Assembly (NCBI GenBank): GCA_022824025.1
Contig: JAJEBF010000038.1
Coordinates: 16,337-80,336, forward strand
Length of the DNA stretch: 64,000 nucleotides
Direction of reading: 5' to 3'
DNA from: Caldilineaceae bacterium
GTDB taxonomy: Bacteria > Chloroflexota > Anaerolineae > Caldilineales > Caldilineaceae
The translations under genes were made by a program, and so were the position numbers. The notes beneath the pieces are model-generated. The model saw only the letters and a list, made by a program, of their open reading frames with translations, searched no databases and had not been told where the DNA came from. Numbering within the stretch: position 1 is the first letter of the stretch; each line of letters begins with the position of its first letter. Positions 48,695 through 54,849 of the stretch are shown here, in pieces.

Positions 48695-49132
48695 TCAGGC
48701 GCCCGTAGAGTCGCGACAGTCTGTGCAGTGCCCGAAGAAAGAGAGATGACTTACGTCGATCTCAAAATCGTACTGGGTGTCCATTGTCTGGCGAAACGAC
48801 CGCAAGACGCTGTGCGGCAACTCAAACAAGCTGTCACAGGTGCGGCAGACGAGATGGTGATGCGGCTCGGCGCCGGCCATTTCGTACGCAAGGTGGCCAT
48901 CGGCCATATACACCATCGCCAGGATGCGCTGTTCGGTGAGAAAATGCAGCACCCGGTAGACGGTCGCCCGGCTCAGGGTCGGAGCGATGCGGTGTACGTA
49001 ATCGTACACGGCTTCGGGTGTGACATGCTCGCCGAGTTTATACACAGCATCCAGGATGAGCTGGCGTTGGGGGGTGACTCGGAAGCCGGATTTGCGTAAC
49101 TGTCGATTGATCTCTGTCGTGTTGTAGTTCAT
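48695..49132 (-). CDS. zur: Fur/Zur-family metal-responsive repressor
   Basis: 145 residues from ATG 49130-49132 (AAGGA about 8 nt upstream). Winged helix: RKSGFRVTPQRQLILDAVYK and LSRATVYRVLHFL. Metal sites: EPHHHLVCRTCDSLFELP and the C-terminal GHCTDC, giving two CxxC pairs for structural zinc. Its place inside a znuABC-type locus suggests Zur; Fur or PerR activity cannot be excluded. A perfect inverted repeat overlies its own ribosome site, fitting autoregulation. Confidence 0.88.
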   Translation of the reverse strand: MNYNTTEINRQLRKSGFRVTPQRQLILDAVYKLGEHVTPEAVYDYVHRIAPTLSRATVYRVLHFLTEQRILAMVYMADGHLAYEMAGAEPHHHLVCRTCDSLFELPHSVLRSFRQTMDTQYDFEIDVSHLSFFGHCTDCRDSTGA

Positions 49133-49141
49133 GGTAATTTT

Positions 49142-49167
49142 CCTTATTGCGAAAATTCCCAATAAGG
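49142..49167 (-). promoter_or_regulatory. Candidate operator of the Fur/Zur-like gene
   Basis: Perfect inverted repeat CCTTATTG-N10-CAATAAGG, 10 bp upstream of the repressor start codon. The AAGG on the minus strand is also the ribosome site, so binding would block expression. The spacing matches Fur-family dimer sites in general but not any exact consensus. Confidence 0.5.
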
Positions 49168-49252
49168 CGCAGGATAGCACACGCACACAGCCATTTCTAT
49201 AGGATTTCCAGTGTTTTGTCTACTCTTTTCGAAGTCAGTCGCGCCGGCGTTG

Positions 49253-49687
49253 CTATCGTGCCGGCAAGACTGATCGACTTCTGGCTACCCCTTCAATTCT
49301 ATCATCGAGTCCCTTTTTCGCAGAATTGCGCCATTTGGCGCCTGGGATAATGCGGGCTTCGATGTGTACCGCATGTGAGCCGTCGCCGCCAAGCGCTTCG
49401 GTCAGAATCTCGATGTTTTGCGCCCGCATAGTTGTGTAGGAGCCCGCAAGGCCGCCTGGTTCGCCCGGCAGGTCGGCGTCATCGATCATGTAGATCGGTA
49501 CGTCTTCTTCGCGGCTGATCTGCTCCATAACCGGGAATGCGTAAAGGAGGAGCCGTAGATGGCGGGCAATGAAGGCGTCGTCGTTTGCGTTAAAGGTGTC
49601 GGCGTTTGCTGGATCAGCTTCCACCAGTGTATCTCGAATCACTTCGGCGTAGCTGAGGATAAAGATCGTATCGCCTCCCAAGTGCAC
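49253..49687 (-). pseudogene. Second, complementary znuA remnant
   Basis: Encodes YAEVIRDTLVEADPANADTF (mid-protein in intact ZnuA) and then, after a deletion, FPVMEQISREEDVPIYMIDD followed by DLPGEPGGLAGSYTTM, which matches the C-terminal lobe of the gene at 49808. It lacks a signal peptide and first lobe. Together with the remnant at 48375 it carries most parts of a second ZnuA, on the two sides of the repressor gene. Its tail (IEARIIPGAKWRNSAKKG) is unrelated. Confidence 0.7.
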
Positions 49688-49807
49688 GTAGATTGCGCCG
49701 AAATCGTCATGACGGGATCTCCATGATCAATTTCTGGCCCAATTTCGGTCTTCATCGACTTGATTCATGGCACGTTGTGAAGGAATCGTTTCGCAGAATC
49801 GCTGATC

Positions 49808-50803
49808 CTATTGGTTAACAGATGTATCGGGGCCGGGTACGTTGCCCGTTTCCACGCCATCCATGAGGGCGGGGTCGCCGCCAAGCGCGTCGGCCATTGT
49901 TTTCAAGTTTTCCACCATCATGCTTATGTATGAGTGTTCGGGATCGCCGGGGCCGCCGGGGAGGTCGTCATCGCTCAAGGTGCTTATATACTCTGCATTC
50001 GTCTCGCGGGCGATCTGCTCCAGGATTGGCGAGGGGAAGACCTCAGATCCAAAGATGGCGGGAATGGCGCCGGAACGAAGCTGTTCGATGAGCGCGGCCA
50101 CCTCCTGGCCGGAAGGTTCGGAGAAGTCGGCCGGTTGGACGGCGCCCAACACGGTGTAGCCGTAGCGGGGCGCGAAGTAGGCGAAGGAGTCGTGATAGGT
50201 GTAGAGTTTGCGGTTCTCTGCGGGGATGCTGGCGGTTGTCGCTTGAATGGCGGCATCCAGCGCTTCGATGCGGGCGGCAAACTCGTCGTAGTTGGCCTGG
50301 TAGGCTTCAGCGTTGCCGGGGTCGCGGGCGGTCACCTTTTCGAGTACGATCTCGGCATATTCGAGGGCGAAGATGGGATCGGTCCACAGATGTGGATTGG
50401 GGCTGCCGGCCTCTTCGGGGAAGGAGAAGTCGAAGACGTAGTCTTCGGGATCGATCACCAGTTCACCCAGCAGAATGATTTCGCCGCCGTCTTTCAGATT
50501 GGCCTCGGCCATTCTCATTGCGGACGTCTCCAGGTCCAGCCCGTTGATGAAAATGAGGTCGGCGCTGGCGAGGGTCACGGCGTCAGAGGGCGCGAGTTCG
50601 AAGGTATGCGAGTCGGCGCCGGCAGGCACGAGGCCCGTGAGGTCGACGAGGTCGCCGGTGACGTTGTAGACGATGTTTGTGAGCGGGGAGACGGTAGAGA
50701 CGACCTGCAGGCGGCCCGACTGGGGCTCCGAACTGATGCCTACGCAGGCGGACAGAAGGCTTAGGAGTGTCAGGAGGAGGAGGATCCTGGGATTGATGCG
50801 CAT
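49808..50803 (-). CDS. znuA: Zinc/manganese-binding lipoprotein of ABC importer, ZnuA family
   Basis: 331 residues from ATG 50801-50803. Signal LLLTLLSLLSAC (lipobox Cys about 20). Cluster A-I/TroA fold with metal ligands expected at His in GADSHTFELAPSD, His in NPHLWTDP, His in TYHDSFAYFAPRYG, and an Asp near DDDLPGGPGDP. Delivers metal to ZnuBC encoded 1.6 kb downstream. Intact, unlike its two remnants in between. It has a promoter and inverted repeat upstream. Confidence 0.9.
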   Translation of the reverse strand: MRINPRILLLLTLLSLLSACVGISSEPQSGRLQVVSTVSPLTNIVYNVTGDLVDLTGLVPAGADSHTFELAPSDAVTLASADLIFINGLDLETSAMRMAEANLKDGGEIILLGELVIDPEDYVFDFSFPEEAGSPNPHLWTDPIFALEYAEIVLEKVTARDPGNAEAYQANYDEFAARIEALDAAIQATTASIPAENRKLYTYHDSFAYFAPRYGYTVLGAVQPADFSEPSGQEVAALIEQLRSGAIPAIFGSEVFPSPILEQIARETNAEYISTLSDDDLPGGPGDPEHSYISMMVENLKTMADALGGDPALMDGVETGNVPGPDTSVNQ

Positions 50804-50871
50804 ACGTGAAGTACCTTTTGGTGGCATGTGATGATCAGTGTGACGGAGACAGTTCAAGACGTCCGTAGGGA

Positions 50872-50935
50872 CGTTTACTGATGAAAATAAACGCGATTGC
50901 CGCCAATCTTAGCATTGACCTTAACTGACTATCAA
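50872..50935 (-). promoter_or_regulatory. znuA promoter with candidate metal-repressor site
   Basis: Minus-strand TTGATA (50935-50930), 18-nt spacer, TAAGAT (50911-50906). Just downstream is CGTTTA-N10-TAAACG (50872-50893), with the same 10-bp arm spacing as the repeat at 49142 but different arms. It would place a repressor site around +10 to +30. Confidence 0.4.
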
Positions 50936-51063
50936 ATTGAAGTCGCTTTTGTTCCTGGTTTTGGAAAAACAGGTCGCGGTGACCTCCCCCTCCCCCGGAA
51001 TTCGGGTCAAGGCAATATGTTCGCATTGGTCCGCGGAAAGGAAGAGACGGCCAGGAGGGAACT

Positions 51064-51229
51064 TACACGGAGGCAGTGATCAACAGGCTCAGAGAGGCTG
51101 AGACGGCGGCAACTGAGTGGGGCGCGACGCACCGGGCCACCGGCGGCCGAGACCCACTTGCCTGCCCGCCCTGCCCACGCGCTTTTCAGGTTAACATGAC
51201 GGGTTGTACAACCATCTGAAGGCAGGTCA
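51064..51229 (+). mobile_element. IS3-family remnant with one terminal repeat
   Basis: Left part encodes TEAVINRLREAE, like the first helix of IS3-type OrfA; the rest of the transposase is deleted. The right end at 51192-51229 reads, inverted, TGACCTGCC then GATGGTTGTACAACCCGTCA. This matches the end at 53965 (TGACCTGCC, GATGTTTGTACCACCCGTTA), so both derive from one IS family. Nothing else was found in 50936-51063. Confidence 0.6.
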
Positions 51230-51403
51230 GTATCCGTGAAGCCCAGTGTGGTCCATCTCTAATCGTATGCTTACTCGTGGTTCCGTTTGGGCCTCGCGCA
51301 TTTTTCGTGTTTCGGAGAAAAGCTTCCAGGTAAGTATCGCGTAAGCGACTGTAGAAGCAGCAACAACTCCACTGAATAACGCCATCCATGTTTCAATCGC
51401 CAT
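51227..51403 (-). pseudogene. N-terminal piece of a small membrane-anchored protein, cut by an IS end
   Basis: Encodes MAIETWMALFSGVVAASTVA, then TWKLFSETRKMREAQTEPRV and RLEMDHTGLHGY, ending with TGA. Relatives continue past this point with a soluble domain (from memory). The TGA is the first triplet of the IS terminal repeat TGACCTGCC, so the insertion both truncated the gene and supplied its stop. One predicted helix near the N-terminus. Confidence 0.65.
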
Positions 51404-51454
51404 TTTTGGGTTCACCTTTTCGAAAAAGATGAAGTACGGCCGAGACACGGCCGA

Positions 51455-51841
51455 TCAAGACCCTGGCAGCCGCCTTACCTTCTCCTCCAGCCACGGATAC
51501 AGCTGCGCGAACCGGAACAAATTCACCTCAAACAGCCGCATGAAAAACTCGTAGGCTTCGACGCTGTCACAGTCGATAAAATGGCCGTTCAAGCGTAGAA
51601 AAGCGTCGGTGACGGCCAGGGCAGTCCGCTTATTGCCGTCCACGAAGGGGTGGTTGTTCGCCAAGCTCTCCATCAACGCGGCCGCCTCCTCGATCAGGCT
51701 GTCGTAGTACCCAAGCTGGGGCCGCATGATGGCGGAAGCCAAGGCGCCCTCATCACGGATTCCCAGGGAGCCGCCAAACTCGTGAATCAGAGCGTCATGA
51801 ATGGCGATGGCTTCGCCAATATCTGGGTAGTTGAAGCTCAT
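51455..51841 (-). CDS. doc: Doc/Fic-family toxin (death on curing)
   Basis: A 128-residue Fic-fold protein with the core motif HPFVDGNKRTAL (about residues 64-75), the Doc version of HxFx(D/E)GN(K/G)R. Doc phosphorylates EF-Tu. IGEAIAIHDALIHEFGG at the N-terminus is typical. The ATG overlaps the antitoxin stop by 4 nt. A truncated duplicate lies at 54338. Confidence 0.9.
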   Translation of the reverse strand: MSFNYPDIGEAIAIHDALIHEFGGSLGIRDEGALASAIMRPQLGYYDSLIEEAAALMESLANNHPFVDGNKRTALAVTDAFLRLNGHFIDCDSVEAYEFFMRLFEVNLFRFAQLYPWLEEKVRRLPGS

Positions 51842-52068
51842 TCGGCGAGTAACTCATAGAGTCGGCGGTTCCGCTCAACGCTGGCCCGGAAATGCGCCAT
51901 CACCTCGGGACGTGGTGATTTCCGGCTGCGGTTCACAACATACTCCTCCATGGCCTCTTGAACCACGGCCTGGAATTGGCGACCCTCACTGCGCGCAATC
52001 TCCCGCATGGAGGACAGCACCTCTGGCGAAGCCTGACTGGAAAATTTCACTCTTTGCATACCCATCAC
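51838..52068 (-). CDS. Antitoxin of the Doc pair
   Basis: A 76-residue basic/acidic helical protein: VKFSSQASPEVLSSMREIAR and the C-terminal PRPEVMAHFRASVERNRRLY. The N-terminal half looks ribbon-helix-helix-like; the tail should bind the toxin. Nearly the same as the copy at 54523. Coupled to doc by ATGA overlap. Confidence 0.82.
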   Translation of the reverse strand: MMGMQRVKFSSQASPEVLSSMREIARSEGRQFQAVVQEAMEEYVVNRSRKSPRPEVMAHFRASVERNRRLYELLAE

Positions 52069-52163
52069 ACACTCCTCCTGGTTATTTTTTCAAATTATTG
52101 CAAGGTTTGACAGGTTTGTCAAGATACATCTTGACAAAAGTTGAAACACCGCATGTACGCGCG

Positions 52164-52272
52164 TCACGCCGCCGGCGCCAGGTTCAACTCCTCCAGGATC
52201 TTTGTCAACTCCTCTCCGAACAGCGCATACGCCCGCGCCAAGTCGCCCTGCTGGTTGAAAGGCGCCAAGTCG
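52164..52272 (-). pseudogene. Detached hsdR C-terminal fragment
   Basis: Encodes GDLARAYALFGEELTKILEE and a short Ala-rich end with stop, matching the last 35 or so residues of the hsdR copy at 54850 (GGLGRAYEFSGEALTRIQEE). The sequence joins greA material at about 52272. It is the upstream flank of the duplicated doc segment. Confidence 0.8.
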
Positions 52273-52274
52273 TC

Positions 52275-52535
52275 GTCAATGCGAAAATTATCGACGATTC
52301 ACAGACTCTGGATGGCCTAGCGGCCCTGGAAGGTAGAGTTGTCATCCTGGAAAGTGGAATCGACGACGAAAAGGTCTATACAGTCTTTGGTTCGACGGAA
52401 ACTGATCCCGCCAACGGACGCATCAGCAACGTAAGTCCTATTGGCAATGCCTTGATTGGTCGCACTGCAGGAGAGGTGGTGCGCGTCAAGGCGCCGAAAG
52501 GGGAGATTGAGTTCGAGATTGTCCGCATTGAATGA
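52275..52535 (+). pseudogene. GreA C-terminal fragment
   Basis: Reads VVNAKIIDDSQTLDGLAALE, then TVFGSTETDPANGRISNVSP and ALIGRTAGEVVRVKAPKGEI, ending in a proper stop. This is the C-terminal FKBP-like domain of the transcript-cleavage factor GreA. The N-terminal coiled coil is missing, replaced by the hsdR fragment in opposite orientation. No start codon with a ribosome site. Confidence 0.82.
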
Positions 52536-52569
52536 GGAAAGGGCAGCTCTGCGTACCTGGACAACGGAA

Positions 52570-52944
52570 TGAGCTTGGCCCCAAAAACTGGACCACAAGC
52601 TAAGGTGTATAATAGAGCAAGACACCAAGCCTGTGGAGGGACAGAATGATGGCCAAGAAACGGCGGCGGCACTCGGCGGAGTTCAAGTTTCGGATTGCGC
52701 TGGAAGCGCCTGAAGGCAGCAAGACGATGAGCCAGATGTCCAGTGAACATGCGCTTCATCCCAACGTGATACGGTCCTGGAAGCAGCTGCTGCTGGAAGG
52801 CTAGGCGGCATTGGAGGAGAAAATGGTGACAGTCAAGCAAGGCAAGGCAGTCAGACAGCCTTTAAGGGAAAGGTCAGGCTACAAACAGAGTCGAGAGGAG
52901 CCTGCCGACGAGAGTCGGCTGAACAAGAGCGGCTCCTTCTACTG
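52570..52944 (+). mobile_element. IS3-family remnant with broken orfA
   Basis: A possible left end (TGAGCTTGGCCCCAAAAACT) is followed by orfA at 52646-52804: MAKKRRRHSAEFKFRIALEA, then MSQMSSEHALHPNVIRSWKQ, an IS3-type HTH transposase start. It ends early at TAG after 52 residues; degraded sequence continues to 52944. The remaining transposase is absent on this side. Confidence 0.75.
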
Positions 52945-53850
52945 ATGGCGACCGGACTCGCAATACTCCACAAAATGCGATTCAGCATCACTGCGATGCT
53001 TCAGACGTGGGTTAATGTCTTAACCAGGCCCGGCGAGAAGGTCTTTGCCGCCGAACGAGGCAAGTCCTCAGCCACCTTGTCAACTGCGCTCACATGGGTT
53101 TTCCTGGCCTCCGTGATGGCAGCACTGCTTGGCTTGTTGTGGACGAAGCTGGAAGCAATGTGGGTAATGCCGTCGGTAGAACTGGATTGGTCCTTTGCTG
53201 ATGTATTCGAAGATGATGTATTCAGACTCACCAGCATGATCGGTGAGGCCCATGCCCAGTTTGTAAGTACGCGCTCACTGGCGGTTAGGGAAGTCACGGG
53301 GTGGTTCAGCTACTTGTGGCTGCACTCTGGCAGCTTCGATGACATCATTTTTGCGCTAGTCTGGCACCTCAATCGATTTCTGGTGGCCAGATCGATGTGG
53401 GAATGGAGCCTCCCCATAGGCAGAGTCTTGCTGAGTCCTTTATTCTTCCTTGTCAGTGTGGGCATTTACCACTACATCGCCACCCTCTTGGGCGGGCGAG
53501 GACAGGTGGGCCGTTACGCTTACCTTGTGGCCACATTTGGCGCCCCGATAACCATTCTAAAATCGCTTCCCGGTTTTTTGCCTCTGGTCGGGGCCAGCGT
53601 CGCAGCCTTCTTGCCAGGTGCTACCGTACTGGTTGTTACAATCTGGCACAAGGCGTTTGAGCTCTTTGTTTCTGCCGGCATCCCTGTCATTCTGTCTGTG
53701 TACTGGCTTGCGCTGACTTATGCAGCAACGAAAGTTGAGCATGGTCTGACAGGTGGACGGGCAGTTGTCAGCGTCGCGGCTTCAAGCCTGCTGGTCTTTG
53801 TGATAAGAAACAGCATCATATATGCGTTCTGGGGGTTGTTTGCGGGCTAG
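52945..53850 (+). CDS. YIP1-family membrane protein
   Basis: 301 residues; the first ten may be IS-derived and an ATG at 52975 (MRFSITAMLQTW) is an alternative. No good ribosome site is seen, so the native start may be lost. WVNVLTRPGEKVFAAERGKS precedes five predicted helices, and FGAPITILKSLPGFLPLVGA is typical of YIP1-like proteins. Function in bacteria unknown. The gene is trapped between IS3 fragments of opposite orientation. Confidence 0.75.
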   Translation: MATGLAILHKMRFSITAMLQTWVNVLTRPGEKVFAAERGKSSATLSTALTWVFLASVMAALLGLLWTKLEAMWVMPSVELDWSFADVFEDDVFRLTSMIGEAHAQFVSTRSLAVREVTGWFSYLWLHSGSFDDIIFALVWHLNRFLVARSMWEWSLPIGRVLLSPLFFLVSVGIYHYIATLLGGRGQVGRYAYLVATFGAPITILKSLPGFLPLVGASVAAFLPGATVLVVTIWHKAFELFVSAGIPVILSVYWLALTYAATKVEHGLTGGRAVVSVAASSLLVFVIRNSIIYAFWGLFAG

Positions 53851-53929
53851 AATCTACTTCGCCAGTGACCACGCGGCACGATTCGATATGAAGCTCAAAA
53901 AAATCATGCCAGCAAGCTTGCTGGCATGA
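53840..53929 (+). pseudogene. Possible rpiB 5' fragment
   Basis: Reads RIYFASDHAARFDMKLK, like the N-terminus of ribose-5-phosphate isomerase B (SDHA motif), from a TTG overlapping the end of the YIP1 gene. It runs into the terminator hairpin and stops. Short, so uncertain. Confidence 0.4.
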
Positions 53930-53935
53930 TTTTTT
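53898..53935. terminator. Bidirectional intrinsic terminator
   Basis: Perfect 38-bp inverted repeat: an A-run, ATCATGCCAGCAAGCTTGCT and the mirrored half ending in six T. Works in both directions; ends the YIP1 transcript. Confidence 0.85.
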
Positions 53936-53964
53936 CGTCGCTTATGGTTAGGACTCGGAGGGAA

Positions 53965-54341
53965 TGACCTGCCCCCGATGTTTGTACCACCCGTTATGTT
54001 AGTCCGGCAAGCACGGGGACAGGGTCGGCAGTCAAGAGGGCCTCAGGCGCCGGCGGCCGATAGCCCAGTGAGCTGTGCGGTCTGACCTGGTTGTAAGTCC
54101 GCCTGTAGCGCTCCGTCAGCACACGCACCTCCAGCAACGTATAGAAGACCTCCCTGTCCAGCAGCTCGTCCCTCAACTTCCCGTTGAAACTCTCGATGTA
54201 GCCGTTCTCCCACGGCGACCCCGGTTCGATGTAGTGCGTCCTGGCTCCCACCCGCCCAAGCCACTCGCGCACAGCCCGGGCCTTAAACTCCGGCCCCTTG
54301 TCCCAGCGAATATGGTCGGGCACGCCTTTGAACACCATCAA
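53965..54341 (-). mobile_element. IS3-family orfB C-terminal fragment with terminal repeat
   Basis: Encodes VFKGVPDHIRWDKGPEFKAR, then GSPWENGYIESFNGKLRDEL and YNQVRPHSSLGYRPPAPEAL: the second Asp and the Glu of the DDE integrase core. The IS end TGACCTGCCCCCGATG starts at 53965. The 5' part of orfB is missing: at about 54340 it is fused to the truncated doc copy. Confidence 0.88.
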
Positions 54342-54526
54342 TTCGCCAAGCTCTCCTTCAACGCGGCCGCCTCCTCGATCAGGCTGTCGTAGTACCCAAG
54401 CTGGGGCCGCATGATGGCGGAAGCCAAGGCGCCCTCATCACGGATTCCCAGAGAGCCGCCAAACTCGTGAATCAGAGCGTCATGAATGGCGATGGCTTCG
54501 CCAATATCCGGGTAGTTGAAGCTCAT
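54338..54526 (-). pseudogene. Truncated duplicate of doc
   Basis: The first 62 residues nearly equal those of the intact Doc at 51455 (MSFNYPDIGEAIAIHDALIH onward to ESLAN). The gene is cut just before the HPFVDGNKR active site by IS3 orfB sequence, and the stop codon comes from the junction. Not catalytic. Confidence 0.9.
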
Positions 54527-54750
54527 TCGGCGAGTAACGCATACAGCCGGCGATTCCGCTCAACGCTGGCCCGAAAATGCGCCATCACCTCGGGACGGGG
54601 CGTATTCCGGGAGCGGTTCTCAATATATTCCTGCATCGCGTCTTCCATCACCGCTTGAAACTGCCGTCCCTCCTGTCTCGCAATCTCCCGCATTGCGGAC
54701 AGTAACTCCGGCGCGGCCTGGCTGGAATACTTCACTTTCGAGCCACTCAT
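54523..54750 (-). CDS. Antitoxin duplicate, now without functional toxin
   Basis: 75 residues from ATG 54748-54750 (an upstream start adds 19 residues). Closely similar to the antitoxin at 51838, sharing REGRQFQAV-like and PRPEVMAHFRASVERNRRLY blocks. Its toxin partner is truncated. It could still neutralise the intact Doc. Confidence 0.8.
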   Translation of the reverse strand: MSGSKVKYSSQAAPELLSAMREIARQEGRQFQAVMEDAMQEYIENRSRNTPRPEVMAHFRASVERNRRLYALLAE

Positions 54751-54849
54751 CACACCTCCTCCCTTACGGTTTTCTTCTTCATCGCTTAGCGGCAATGTCG
54801 TCGTCAAGATCTGTCTTGATAAAAGTTGAAAGGACGCATGTTCCCCGCA

